From Arabidopsis thaliana (lineage: Eukaryota > Streptophyta > Magnoliopsida > Brassicales > Brassicaceae), in the NCBI RefSeq assembly GCF_000001735.4, contig NC_003076.8, forward strand, positions 12,090,001 to 12,154,000: DNA of 64,000 nt, given 5' to 3'. Positions 45,436 through 58,947 of the stretch are shown in pieces. The notes under the pieces were generated by a model. It worked only from the letters and a program-made list of their open reading frames with translations, did no database searches and was not told the DNA's origin. A program made the translations under genes and the position numbers. Every line of letters starts with the position of its first letter. Positions within the stretch are counted from its first letter, which is position 1.

Positions 45436-47910
45436 CTAATTCAGCTTACTCCTAAGTTCCTCAATAGTGTGGGCTAGCTTCTCTATAGTTTCATCTTGCT
45501 TATCAGACCTCTTTTTAAGTTCTTTCACTCTTTCAGTCTCATATCCTTCTCCTGAGATCGCTCTATCATTTCCAGAGGTTCTTCCATCTTCTATTGACCC
45601 TTGTGGAGTTCTGTTGATGTTAAAGTGCAACTTGATGTGCTTTCCAAGGTTGAGACCTATTTTCCCTTCTCTGACATCTATCACTGCTCCCACTGAAGCT
45701 AAGAATGGTCTTCCCAGTATTAAGGGATCCTTATGCTCTACTTCCATATCCAGCACCACGAAGTCTGTAGGCACTTCTACTCCATTAATCATGACTGGTA
45801 GGTCTTTCAGCATGCCGAAGGGTTTTCTAGAAGACCTATCCACAAGGATCAAAGTCAGGTCACAAGGTTTATACTGAATGAACTCTAACCTTCTTGCCAC
45901 AGAGAGTGGCATCAAGCTAACAGAGGCTCCGAGATCGCACAGACAATCGCTGAAAGCAAATTCCCCAATGGAACATGGTAGAGTGAAAGATCCAGGATCT
46001 TCTAATTTCTCTTGAACAATCCTTTTACCAGCAGCTCGAGATGGAGTGGCGTCACTTTCATCATCTGAATCGTGATACATCTTGATCCTTTCCAGTATTA
46101 AATTTCTCACATCTTTGCGAGGATCAGGAATCAGGTTAAGAACTTCCATTAGTGGCATTACTGCTTCAATCTCGTCCAACTGCTTCGCTGCAACAGACTT
46201 GTATCTCTCCATCCATGCTTTCCTGAATGTCCACGGAAGAGCACGTGAGGGTAGTGGAGTAGGTTTGAATCGTTTTACCATTCTCTCGATTATGGCGGCC
46301 TTCTCTTCCGAGGTGAATTGAGTGAGATGGCGAGAACCAGCAGAATGGTTAAATTCAACAACAGAGACTTCAACCTGAGTAGAAGCCTCCCCTTCTTGAA
46401 CATCACTGTCCCCAGTGATGAAATCAGGGACAGGTCGAGTTGGCAGCTCTCGATCATGACAGATGGTGATGGCGTGAGCGGTTGCATACTCTTTTGGATT
46501 CTGTATGGACTTTCCTGGAAGTCCTGTAACTTTTGGTGCAGAGGTAGATGCTGATTGGCCTTCCAAGTATCTGACTTTGGTATTCAATGCCTCCACTTTG
46601 GCATTCAGGTCGTTGTAGCTGCAGTCCAGCTTATGGTGCAATTTAGATAATTTCTTAGCAATTTCCATTGAGCTAGATGCTTGTCCCTGTAGCAGCTGTT
46701 GGACCATCTGTTTCATTTCAGCGTCAGGAGCAGCAGGACCTTGGTTTTGCTGAGGTGCAAATCCAGGTGGTGGTGGTTGGTGGTAGTTCCCCTGGAATTG
46801 CTGCTTAGGAACGAAACCTTGGTTGTAGGGAACAAAAGGTTTGTTCTGACCTTGTTGTTACTGTGTAGGATACACCTGATCCTGAGGATTAGCAATGTTG
46901 GTGCTGCGGTAGGAGAGGTTGGGATTGTTGGTTTTGAAGTTGTTGTATCCTTTATAGCCACTCTGGTTGTTGTTGATGTAGCTGACTTCTTCCAACTGGT
47001 TACCCTCCCCATCTTGGACTTGATACTGCTCGTCATCAACAAGGAAGTGCACATGCTTCTGCTGGCTAAGAAGAATCATGTCCAGCTTGTCATTCAGCGC
47101 TTTGATATCCTTCCTGTGTTTGTCATCAGAGTCAGCTGTTCCTCTGACGGTCCTATCACAGTCCTCGTTGTAATTGCCATCTTAAACATCCTTGTTCTGG
47201 AAATTCCCATTGCTGGCGGTATCCAGAAGCATTTTGATGCGTTGTAGGACTCCTCTATAAAGTGTGCTGAGCAGAGAGGTTTTGGTAAAGCCATGATGAG
47301 GGCATTGGTTGGTGTAACCCTTGAAACGCTCCCATGCTTCACAGAAGCTTTCACCAATCTTCTGTGAGAAACCAGAAATCTCATTTCTGAGTCTTGCAGT
47401 TCTGGCATTGGAGAAGAACTTTGATAGAAAAGCCTTTTTGCAATCATCCCAGGTGGTGATTGAGTCATGGGGCAGATTCTTCTCCCACATGTGTGCTTTG
47501 TCGCCCAAGGAGAAAGGAAACAAACGAAGCTTGAATCCGTCTTCACTAACACCATTGATCTTCGTTAGGTTGTAGAGCCTATTGAATTCATCAAGGTGGT
47601 CGAGTGGATCCTCCATTGGCAGACCATGGAATTTGTTCCCCTGAATCATCGAGATGAGACCACTCTTAATCTCGAAGTTGTTGTTCTGGATAGCAGGAGG
47701 TGCAATTCCCTTCCTCTGACGGTGATCACGTGGTGCATCTCCAGCACCAATGTTGGCAGGGCCATTTTGTTGATTCTGTTCTTCAGCCATTTGGAGTGGT
47801 TGCTGAGGTACAGGGTTGACTGTGGTTCTCCTTTTTCTGAGTTCGCGATCTGTGCGGTTGATGTTGTTGTTGAAAAGGAGGTTCTGGTTACCGGTTGATC
47901 GAGTTCGCAT
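45436..47910 (-). pseudogene. gag-protease (E2)
   Basis: The capsid region starts [20 protein letters not shown] and includes [20 protein letters not shown] and [21 protein letters not shown] Gln/Pro-rich linker follows. The protease block has [13 protein letters not shown] and [12 protein letters not shown], then the coiled coil [20 protein letters not shown]. As in E1, no zinc knuckle and no reverse transcriptase follow. It has about two breaks. The gag start and the protease-to-spacer boundary coincide with those of E1. Confidence 0.8.
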
Positions 47911-48055
47911 ACAACAGAGGTGTACCTGGATCAAGAAGACAACAAGAAAAACACACGGTTAGTAACTGAAAAGAAAATTGAAAAAGAACTTGATCTAAGC
48001 AAGTCTGAAATCTCAAATGTAACAAACAAACACCCAATTGGCAACGACGCCAAAT
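47911..48055 (-). promoter_or_regulatory. E2 leader with primer-binding site
   Basis: PBS TGGCGTCGTTGCC at 48052-48040 on the minus strand, directly inside the LTR, then a short leader like that of E1. Confidence 0.72.
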
Positions 48056-49289
48056 TGATAGAAACTATAAAATCAACAAATGACAGGATGCAGTACACAA
48101 CAGTAGAGTAAACAATAAAATCAATCAGCTAAAGAATTTCTAAGGATGGGGTAATTGAGTAGTTTCATTTCCTCAGTTTACAAGTGATTGACATGCTCAA
48201 TAAATTAACCCTAGACAACAAGTTCATTAACCAAATCTAAGTGCCACCGCAACAGAGACTCTCAAGCTAACCTAGTCCCAGACTCAATCACCATTGACGA
48301 GAGCTAACCTAACAGACATTACGAATCAACAAGTTAAAGCCAAAACGCTCCCTGCAACCAATACCTTGGTACAGGGTCACGAATCTCTGGAATTAGTGGT
48401 TCAGACATTTCATCGAACACCTTTTGGGCGTGGAAATGTCTGGGCTCAAATTCCAGTTGATCAGAAAGCAATAGGCATTAAGTACAACTAATCCAGAAGG
48501 GATCTATCAACCAATACTCAATCACCTAGCATACTGAGAATTCTACACTACTCTAACCCATCCTCAGAAACCTATTCACTACTCAGACATCATAAAAGAA
48601 AGCATAAACGTTGAACAAATTGAAAACATGATAACAACAATGTAACAACAGGATGATAACAAAATGAACAACAGTAAACGAAAGCAAGAACAGAAACTGA
48701 ATACTGAATAGATAAAGAGAAATCCGGATTACAAAAAGTCTAGAACACAAGTTCTGCTGAAATAAAACTAGATAAAAACTTCTTGTCTACGAAAATGTGA
48801 AGTACATGCTACTTATAGCCAAATATCCTGAAACCCTAATACTCAAAACGACGAAGTATTAGGACGGGTTAAGAACTGTACTCGACCCACGTGGTCGAGT
48901 GAGAGGTCGAGTGAATAGCTGGAGTCTTCTTTTCTTCCTTGTGCTCGAGTGTCTGGTTGAGTGCGGAATGAAGAAGGCTCTGAAGCTTGTCATCGAGTAT
49001 GCAGTCGAGTGGTGGTGATGGTGATACTCGACATCCAGGTAGAGTGATGAGGTCGAGTAGAGGTCTGGCAATGGGATGAAGTCACTCAGCCTGGGGGTCG
49101 AGTGATGTGATCGAGTGGTGTCAGAAGATACTCGACTTCCAGGTTGAGTGATGAGGTCGAGTGGTGGTCCGATGATGGAGGTGAAGACACACGACCTCAT
49201 GGTCGAGTGATGTGATCGAGTGATGGTCTGGTGATGAAGATGAGGGCACTCGACCTCGTGGTCGAGTGGTGAAGTGAAGTGGTGATGTC
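48056..49289 (-). repeat. E2 5' LTR, inner part
   Basis: The PBS-side part of the LTR, holding the TATA box (48818-48812), the three-stem structure (48456-48387) and part of the palindrome array. E3 was inserted after ATGTC (49285-49289), and the rest of the LTR resumes at 60839. Confidence 0.85.
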
Positions 49290-51082
49290 TGATAATATGT
49301 TTTTATGGTCAATTAATCCTAAAGCACTATCATGTCGCTGTAGTACTTAGGGTGTCAATCCAAATGGGTGTGATGCAAACAGATGAGATGTGATCAGAAG
49401 TCACTAAGTCAAGCCAAGCAATAACAATTTTACTAAAATCACTCGACCATAACAGGCTGATGCCAGAAGTAGGATGTGGTCGAGTAACTGGTCGAGTAAC
49501 AGACAGGATATGAAACAGCTATACTCGACTGCACAGTCTGTTGCCAGACACTGGGTGTGGTCGAGTATACTAGTCGAGTAACAGGCAGGAAACAAGACAA
49601 TCTTACTCGACTGCACAGTCTGTTGCCAGACACTGGGTGTGGTCGAGTAAGTTGGTCGAGTGATTGTAAAAACTAAGAAACAGGCAATGAGAACGATTAA
49701 GCGATAACGATAAAACAGAGAAATAAGATAGACGAGAAATTCCTAAGGATGGGGTAATCGAGTAGAGTGGTGTCCTAGCCTATTCGAATGGTTAACAAGC
49801 GCAATCAAGCTATCCCTAGACAACAAGTTCAACAACAGATCAATTCACTCCCGTGATAGAAATCCTCAAGCAAAGCTAGCCTAGACTAATTCCCATTAAC
49901 GGAATCTAACTATGCAGGCAATAAGAACAGACTGAAAAAGTCAATAAATGCTCTAAACGGCCAATCCCTTGGAATAGAGACGCATATCTCAGGAACTAGT
50001 GGATCAGGCATTCCATCGAACACCTTCTGGGTGCGGGAATGCTTGGGATCGAATTCCAGTTGATCAGAAAGAAATAAGCAGTAAACGCAACTAGTCCTAA
50101 AGGGATTCAATCAATTCTAAGACTTAACCATTCTACAGACTACGGATTCCACAACTACTCTATCCCATCCCTAAGAATTCTAAGTCACTACTCAAACAAC
50201 ATGCTCAAGGACATAAACACAGATAAATGATAATATTGCATAAGTAAAGAGATAAAGAGTAGAGAAACAAGATGACAGATGAAATCAAACGCGGAATCTG
50301 AATAACTTGGAAAAATCTTGAATTACAGGTTGCAGAAGCAAAAGCGGCGCAGTAGAGTAAAGCAGAAAATAAAACTGAAGCAAAAAAAACTCAATGTCGA
50401 CTAGATGTCTCATGACAGAACCCTAAGACATCTATTTATACCAAACAAAATAAAATGATAGTAGACGGGCCAATAACCTAATCGCCCGGCCCATAGAGTG
50501 ATAATGGGCCGAGATGGGCTTCGTGATCCGATGGAGGTCTAGGCCGCTTCCAAACACTTTGTCTTCTCCTCTTCTCTTCCTTGTGCTTAGCTTGTCTGGT
50601 TGAGTGCGGATTTGAGTAGACTGTGAAGACGTGATCGAGTGTCCGGTCGAGTGATGGTGATGGTGGTGAGTGATGATACTCGACCAGGGGGTCGAGTAAC
50701 GTGGTAGAGTGAATGGTCGAGTGTGGTCAGGTGGTGTGGCGAATTGATTACTCGACCCCTGGGTCGAGTAATGTCGTCGAGTGGCCTGAGCTGAGGTTAC
50801 TCGACCTGGTGGTCGAGTGGATGGGAAGAATGGCTCCAAAGTCACTCGACCTAGGGGTCGAGTATGTCTTCTGGTTCTGGCTCGTTTCTTCCAATTTGCT
50901 CTCAAACAGCTCCAAATCACCTGAAAACAACTCAGAAATGCAATATGTATGCAAAGCTATCCTAATCATGCAAAGTATGCAAGAATGATGAGAAATGATA
51001 TCAAACAGTGATGAATGATACGAAACTGGACTCAAAACGATGATGAATGGACACTGAAAACATGCAAATTATAGACATATCA
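49290..51082 (-). repeat. E3 3' LTR
   Basis: 1793 bp. TATA box (TATAAATAG on the minus strand) near 50440, palindromes at about 50678, 50750, 50798 and 50845, three-stem structure 49992-50057 with middle stem GCATTCC/GGAATGC. Confidence 0.9.
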
Positions 51083-51097
51083 ACTCCCCCAAACTTA

Positions 51098-52710
51098 GTC
51101 TTTGCTTGCCCTCAAGCAATTAGGAAGACATAGTTGAATGAGAGGAGTGAAGGCGGGGACTCAGAACCAAAGCATATGATAGAGCAAATAAAATTAATGT
51201 CCAAGTTGGTAGTTCTAAAATGCGATATGATTGAATTCTACTCAAAAACATTAGCCATGCCTTGTTATCAATAAATCCGTCTCTTATACTCGACCTACAC
51301 ATGTTTTCAAATCTACCAATCCCTTTAACATTCATTAGTTCTGGAACGTGAATCAAGCAATGCATCATCAATGAACTCATTTGGCTAAGGTGAAGGTCAA
51401 GAGACAAAGATGGTCCCTTATAGAATAGGCTTAAGTAACAGGGGATCCCTCAAGAATGATTGAGCTTTAGTAGAATGCTAAAGGTAAGTCCCAAGTTATG
51501 CATACAGAGATAAGATCCCATCTACCCAGAGTATAACAATGAAGTTCTAACGGTAATCTCAACTCCTGTCCCAACTTAACTCTACCCTTTGCACTCATGA
51601 ATCTTTCAAACTCTTTTTCATATCATTCTTTCTTTTCTCTTAACTCTAGGAGAAGCTTTCTCAACGCTCTGATACATCTAGCGGGTTTGGATTTCTTTAA
51701 CAACTAAGGCTCCTGTTTTTTTTTTTTTTCTTTAAAACGAAAGGCTTTTAACCCTTCTTCTTTAGCTAACAAGAACCTCATTCTTTTCTTTAACATTCCC
51801 AAAACCTTTACTAGATTTCTAACTTCTTTAGCTTACTTCCCCTAGAATTCTTTCCCTTTCCTCATCAACAATGAATTCCCTCTTTTATTTTAAACACATC
51901 CCAACCCATGATATAAGCGCCGACCTAGTCCTATCCAGTCCGAAGAACGCGAACTAGAACTACATGAGACACTATCTCTGTCGTTACGAACCTAACACTT
52001 TCTACCAAGCTCAATCGAAATAAGACCTCACAAACACTCACAAGTGATATAGGGCTTGCAAGAAAGTTCAGGTTTGGGTATGGGTTAACTGCTCTTATAA
52101 GGAGAGTCAGCTACTTGGATCAACAAGGGTGGTTAAAATGAGTAAGAAAATCCAAGTATTTTAGGGTATCCATGAGTTCAAATTTGATGCCAAGACATGA
52201 TAATTCTAAATCGGATTCAAGTTCAAATTGATAGGGAATGATATCAGATCCTAACAGTGTGGTCGAGTAGAGCAATCTAGGCATGGTGCAGTTTTTACTT
52301 CAATTTCAATGACAACGCATCAAAAAACTAACAACGAGGGCACTGAGCTTATCTGGTGAACCAAAATGCTTACAAGGCTATCTCATCATTATCCCCTATG
52401 CATATGCAACAATCCTAAAGGAAACACTCTAGACTCGATCCTAAATGCAATGCAACTGCATGAACACTCTATTTTTGTGAAATCATTTTCTGAAATTTTT
52501 CTATTTTTTTGGTTTTTCTATGCCTTAGATGAATGCAGACCCAAGATTATATACAATGCAACACACACTTCCTGAGCCCTCCCCCAAACTTAAATAACAC
52601 AGTCCACTGTGTGACCAAATTTGGAAGAGAGTACTCAGGACAAAACACATCACGAAAACAAAATAAAAACAAGAGATGGTATATTACAATGGTGGAGTGA
52701 GGTGCATACC
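51098..52710 (-). other. E3 3' noncoding block
   Basis: A diverged version of 11071-12511. The second PPT-like tract is kept at 52577-52591, and a donor-like CTGAGGTATG at 52714-52705 overlaps the ORF-1 stop. No gene is seen. Confidence 0.7.
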
Positions 52711-54657
52711 TCAGTGGAAGAAGGAGCGGAGTTGGTCGTCAATAGCTGCCTGTGATTGCTCCCAGGCCATCGAAGAATCTCCCTGTTGTGTCTCAGCTTC
52801 CCCCTGGGGGTACTCGACCTCTGCTCCTTCGTCGCAGCCAGCACCGCTCTGATGATACTCGACCTCTCTTCTTCTGCTACGGCCAGCACCGCGGTCGCAT
52901 AAGCTACGGGACTGGAGAAGTCGTGTACTCCTGCTGCCAGACCGAGCGAGTGCAGCCTTCTTCTTTCTCCCGAGCTCCCGAGGCTCGAATGATGAATGCC
53001 TCGCAGGGACTGGTGGGACTACTCGGTCACTAGGCTCAGGCCTGTGGTGACTTGGCTCAGGCCTGTGATGACTTGGCCCTGGCGCGTCATATCTCCTCGA
53101 AGGCATGTCCTGAGGACGCTCTCCCTGCGGAATAGCTATAGTAGAAGACAAGCAGCTTATCTTGTCCGTCAGAAACGTGATGGCTTTGAAGCACTTGATA
53201 AGTAGCCTATCTTGTTTCTTGCACCACCTCTGCAACTTACTGTTGTTTCTATGAGCTTCACTCAAGCTCTTGCTCTCTGGCGCTGGAGGTACGTGCTCAC
53301 TGAAATGATACATGCTCGTATCATACTCCTCCTTCCTATCCTCATCCGTCTCAGCAATATCATCCTCTGTAGCTTCCGTCGTAAGGACATTGTCATCAGT
53401 CGGTGTAGCGCTCTCAAAGTAGAGGTAATCACGCGCAGGTCTAAAGTCATTGTTCTCACCCTGAAGTATGGTTGTGGCCTCGATGCAGGGAAGCAAAATG
53501 TTGGCTGTTCAGGTCAGGGAGTGCTCGAATTTGTAGCGATAGAAATCGCCAACCATGTCGTACTCCAGAAACTCACAACGACGCAAGTGATCTAAATCCA
53601 TCATCCTCGGATCAAACCCTAGAGACGTGAGAGGTACACCACATGCAATCAGAATCAGTGTCACAACGCCACCTACAGAAAGGGCTCCTCGCACCTTCTT
53701 CCTCCCGTTGGTGTGCGCCCACTTCCTGTATCCACACAGGTGGATCAATAGAAGCATGACCGGTGGTGTATCATTAAGGTCGCCCTTTGGGACCTTCTTC
53801 CCCTTTGTTCTCCGGAGAATGCCCTTGAGTGCAGAATCAATCATCTCCATGTCTGTGTTAGACACGGTGCCTGTAGATTCCCTGGGGTACAGAACATTCG
53901 CTACTGAGCGCTGATAGTAGCGGATCACAGGGCTTCGAATCTGGTTGCTCTTAGACCTTGCAGAGTTGAGTGCCAAATCGTTCCCAATGGTTAACCACTA
54001 ATCCTTCAACTCTTCCCTCTCGAACTTGGGTTTAGTTCCCTTTCCACTGGGAAAACCAAATAATCCTTCCAAGCTCTTGATAGATAGCTGGTAACGCTGC
54101 TCGTTAACTGAAAAAGTCAAGAACCCCAACCCTTCACTCTCCAGCTCATCTGCAGTAAGTCTCTGATACATCTCCACTTGCAGAGTGGAGAGAAACTCTA
54201 TTGTTTCCTTCCTGTAAGCGACGTACGGGTAAGACATCAGCGTCTCCAGATGGCACCTCTCGAATAAGTGCTGTACGTCCTCCAGTAGCCCCTGCTGGGC
54301 TAAAGTCTCATAACAGGGGTACCTCGTTCCCCAGAAGTCGTTCAGCTCGAAAAGTCTGATGTACTCCTCCATTGTAACTTCATCAGGCTTGTTCAACAGC
54401 TTCGTTTCTCTGTGCCATGACTCAGGCTCATACTCGACGTCAATATCTTCGTCGATCAACTCATATCTGCTGGTCATTGCTCTCTTTCCTCTAGCAATCT
54501 CAGCTCTCCTTTCATTGCGTCGAGCTACTGAGCGTTGGGTCTCAGCTTTGAAGCTCTCATAAGCCTGTCGCTCTCTCTCTGGTCCAGTTGACCAAGATTC
54601 AGCTTCATCGACGTTGTAATCCGCATCCATGGAGGATTCGCCACTATAGTTACTCAT
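52711..54657 (-). pseudogene. ATHILA ORF-1 (E3)
   Basis: Starts MSNYSGESSMDADYNVDEAE, continues with GTRYPCYETLAQQGLLEDVQ and FGFPSGKGTKPKFEREELKD, and ends SSMAWEQSQAAIDDQLRSFF. It differs from E1/E2 at many residues but keeps the order of blocks, with an extra HHRPEPS repeat in the basic tail. About two breaks. Conservation of the same start and end across diverged copies argues the protein matters to the family. Confidence 0.8.
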
Positions 54658-56294
54658 ATTGATTCCCTGAAAAAGAATGTAACTCAAAACCAAATATCAA
54701 TATGTTAGTTCAAATAAACACAAATACTAAACCAGTCAAGTACGCGGTCGAGTGAAACGGTCGAGTACACTGAGATTGTGGCTTCGGGTATAGCGGTCGA
54801 GTGTAGAAGAATGAGAGACGTAACAGCGTGGTCGAGTAAACGGCAAATTTAGAGAAGACGGTGGCGGTTTGAGGAGCGGTCGAGTAAAGAGACGAATGGA
54901 GGCGCAGTGAATGGCGAGGTCGAGTGAACGGCGAGAAGCTCCGGCAAAGTCGAGTTGGCTCGCGAGAACGAGAGAGAGAAACTCTGGCCGTTTGTCGAAA
55001 ATCGAATGAAGAGCTTCTTTGTCCAAATTGCGATGTGGTCGAGTGAATGGTGGAAGCGGAGATGAGGTCGAGTAGCGGTCGAGTGAGAAGGAGACGATGA
55101 TGAGACGGTGAAGTTTTCGGCGAAGTAAAGGGCGGAGTGGTCGAGTGAACGTCGAGTGGTGAGAAAGAAGAGAACGACGAGGGTGGAGTGCTATCGTCGA
55201 GTGAAGGAGAGTGAAAAGAAGGCGGAGGCGTGAGCGGTGAGAGCTGGGACGGCGAGGTCGAGTAAGCGGCGGATGGAGAAGAGGACGTTGCAATCGAGTG
55301 AATGGGAGGCGGTGAGAGAGATGACGAGTGAGGTTTGGTCGAGTAAGAGGGAGGGCGACAAAGCAGCGAGGGATGGTGAAGTCGGAGGGGAGAGATCGAG
55401 TGAACGGTGAGGTCGAGTGTGATGGTGCGGTCAAGTGTTTGGAGAGGAAGAGAGATGGTGAGGTTTGGTCGAGTGAGAAACGTGAGGTAGAGTGAATTTT
55501 CTTGGTCGAGTGTTTGGAGAGGGAGAGAGATGATGTCGGTGAGAGAGGATAAGGTGAGATCGAGTGGTGGGGAAGGAAGGAAGAGATTTTGCTATCTCTT
55601 AAAACGCGTGGGGGAACAAAGGTGAGAGGTGGTGGGCCACGTTCTATCTATTTGTCCTGAAGCACTGTTTTCTGTTGACTAGAACCTTCTGTAATCCTCT
55701 GTAAACTTGTTAAACTCCCTGTAAGTCTCTGTAGCTTCTGTTGGTCGAGCATAGATATGATTTCAAAATTTTGGTTTTTAGAATCATCACTAATACTCGA
55801 CCAGTTTACTCGACCTCATGGCCTCTAAGTGCAACAGAGGTTTTTTCAAATTCTTGAATTTTTGGAATACTCGATCCCCTGTTGCTCTGTAGAGTAAAAT
55901 TTTTAAATTTTTACTCTACCTCCACGCTGTTTCTCTGTTCCTGAGAATCACAAACACAACCAAAAACAAATCAAAAATAACGAGAAAATAAAAGTTTTAT
56001 TTACAGAAACAGTCTTGGGAATTCCTCCCAAGTGAGCTTGTTTAAAGTCTCTAGCTTGACTCCTCACACTCATAAAGAAGAAAATGGGTGATAGAGAGGG
56101 TCTGCATAGTCCTCTCTGATCTCATCATCATATTCAGCATCCTCTCTTGAGAGATGAGTAGCCGAATACTCAATTCTTCTTTCCTCGAAATAGGCCTCTT
56201 TCTCTTCTGGTGGATAATCTATCTCCTCAGACCATCTTGAAGTAATCTTTTTTCTCGGGATAGTGTTATTCCCGCATTTGGATTGAGCTATCTC
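54658..56294 (-). other. TCGAG-rich spacer in place of pol (E3)
   Basis: GGTCGAGT words are dense between 54740 and 55570, although the surrounding sequence is much diverged from E1/E2. The minus-strand frame 55434-54736 is Ser/Arg/Pro/His-rich and results from the repeats. No pol motif is seen. Confidence 0.72.
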
Positions 56295-58775
56295 TTACAT
56301 CTGATCCAGTTTACTCTTAAGTTCCTCAACTGTCTGAGCTAGCTTCTCTATGGTCTCTTCTTGCTCATCAGATTTCTTTTTGAGATCTCGCAAGTCGGGT
56401 GTAGAGGCTGTGCTTGGTCTGGTGATTGAATTTGAAGGCTGAGGTTGAGCCCTGATCCTTTCTTCTAAAGCTGACCTTTGCGAAGTTTCGTTGATGTCAA
56501 ACTGCAGCTTGATGTGCTTCCCAAGGTTGAGACTTATTCTCCCATCTTTGACATCTATCATCGCTCCCACTGAGGCTAAGAAAGGTCTTCCCAGGATTAG
56601 AAGATCCTTAGGTTCTGCTTCCATATCAAGCACAACGAAATCCGTAGGCACTTCCACTCCATTAATCATTACTGGCAGATCTTGTAGAAGGCCGAAGGGT
56701 TTTCTTGAAGACCTATCAGCAAGGATTAAAGTCAGGTCGCAAGGCTTGTACTGAGTGAATTCCAGCTTTCTTGCCACTGAGAGTGGCATTAAGCTTACTG
56801 AAGCTCCCAAATCACAAAGACAATTGCTGAAAACCAATTGGCCGATGGAACATGGTTGAGTGAAAGTTCCTGGATCTTCCAGTTTTTCTTGAACACTCCT
56901 CTTAACAGTGGTCCTAGACGGAATAGCATCACATTTATCTTCTGAATCTTGATGAATCTTGATCCTTTCCAGAATTGACTTTCTCACATCTTTGTGAGGA
57001 TCCGGGATTAGGTTGAGCACTTCTATTAGAGGCATCACTGCTTCCATCTCATCAAGCTGCTTCTCTGCAAGAGAATTGTATCTTTCTATCCATGCTTTCC
57101 TGAATTTCCATGGAAGAGCACGTGAAGGTAGTGGTGCTGGCTTGAATCGTTTTACCATCCTCTCAGTGATGGTTGCTTTCTCGTCTAGGTTGGAACGGGA
57201 TCCTGCTGAATGGTCGAGTCCAACCACTGAAATTTCAATCTGAGTAGAAGCCTCCCCGTTCTGAACATCATTGTCCTCGGTGATTGATGTGGAGACATGT
57301 CGAGTAGGCAGCTCTCGATCATGACAGATGGTGATAGCGTGAGCGGTGGCGTATTCCTTCGGATTCTATATGGACTTTCCTGGAAGTCTTGTTACTTTTG
57401 GAGCAGAAGTTGACGCTGTTTGTCCTTCCATGTATCTTACCTTAGAGGTAAGTGCCTCAAGTTTGATATTTAGATGTTGAAAGTACATTCAACCTTGTTG
57501 TGGATTTCTGCCATCTTTTTGGCGAGATCCATTGCTCCTGCAGCTTGTCCTTGGAGAATCTGCTGTAACATGTTCTTCAAGTCTGAATCTGGAGTTGTTG
57601 AAGCTGGTTGTTGTTGCTGCTGTGTGAACCCAGGTGGTGGAAGTTGCTGCTGATAGTTGCCCTGATACTGCTGCTTAGGAACATACCCTTGACCTTGGTT
57701 GTATGGAACAAAGGTCTTGGGTTGATTCTGCTGCTGTGAAGGGTAGACTTGGTCCTGCGGGTTTGCAACGTTCGGGATGGTTCTGCTTGAAGTTGTTGAA
57801 ACCTTTGTTGTAACCTCCTTGGTTCTGCACATAGCTGACCTCTTCTGACTGCAGAGTCTCCCCATCCTGAACTTGGAACGTCTCATCATCACCCAGAAAA
57901 TGAATGTGCTTCTGTTGCACAAGGAGTAGCTTGTCCAGTTTGTCATTCATGGCTTTCATTTCCCTGCGGTGCTTCTCATCAGAATCAGAGCTGGTGCGGA
58001 TGCTTCTGTCATAATCTTCATTATAGTTGCCATCCGACTGAGCCAAGTTCTCTACCAGCTCCCATCCGTCTTCAACATCTTTATTGAGGAAGTTCCCGTT
58101 AGAAGCGGTATCTAGAAGCATCCTGATCTTTGGAAGGACACGTCTGTAGAGAGTGCTGAGAAGTGAAGCTTTGGAGAAACCATGATGAGGACATTGCGTC
58201 TGATAACCCTTGAAGCACTCCCATGCTTCACAGAAAGTCTCATTATTCGTCTGAGTGAAACCAGAGATATCATTTCGTAGTCTCGCAGTCCTGGAGTTTG
58301 AGAAAAACTTAGCTAAGAAGGCTTTCTTGCAGTCATTCCATGAGGTGATAGAGCCTTGAGGAAGTGACTTTTCCCACTGATGTGCTTTGTCTCCAAGAGA
58401 GAATGGAAACAATCTGAGCTTGAAGCCATCCTCACTGACTCCATTGATCTTTGTTAGGCTGCAGAGCCTATCAAACTCGTCCAGGTGATCGAGTGGATCC
58501 TCCATAGGGAGGCCGTGGAACTTGTTGCTCTGAACCATGGCAATGAGACCGCTCTTGATCTCAAAGTTGTTGTTCTGCACAGGTGGAGGCACGATGCCAT
58601 TACGCTGATTGTGGTTGCGTGGTGCATCGCCTGCACCTATGTTGTTTGGTTGCACCTGCTCATCAACAACTGCAGCCATTGTGTCTGTTTCTGTCTGTGT
58701 TCTGAGTCGGCGTGCAATACGGTCGATGTTATCGTTGAACAGGAGATTCTGATTTCCTCGTGACCGTGTTTGCAT
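56295..58775 (-). pseudogene. gag-protease (E3)
   Basis: Starts [20 protein letters not shown], a start supported by similar codons upstream of MADVV in P2. The capsid block includes [20 protein letters not shown] and [20 protein letters not shown]. The linker is rich in Gln, Tyr and Pro. The protease shows [20 protein letters not shown] and [20 protein letters not shown], followed by a coiled coil ([20 protein letters not shown]). No zinc knuckle is seen. Two to three breaks. Confidence 0.8.
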
Positions 58776-58947
58776 ACAACGAGTACCAATTGTTGAAGCT
58801 AGTGATTCGTAGTACCTGAATCAAAACAGACAAACAGAACAAACACAAAGTTAGTAACTTTCAGAAAAATTGAAAAAGAACTTGATCTTAAGTATTCTAA
58901 AATCTCAAATATAGCAAACAAACACCCAATTGGCAACGGCGCCAAAT
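58776..58947 (-). promoter_or_regulatory. E3 leader with primer-binding site
   Basis: TGGCGCCGTTGCC at 58944-58932 (minus) is the exact Athila-type PBS core, directly inside the LTR that starts at 58948. Confidence 0.8.
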
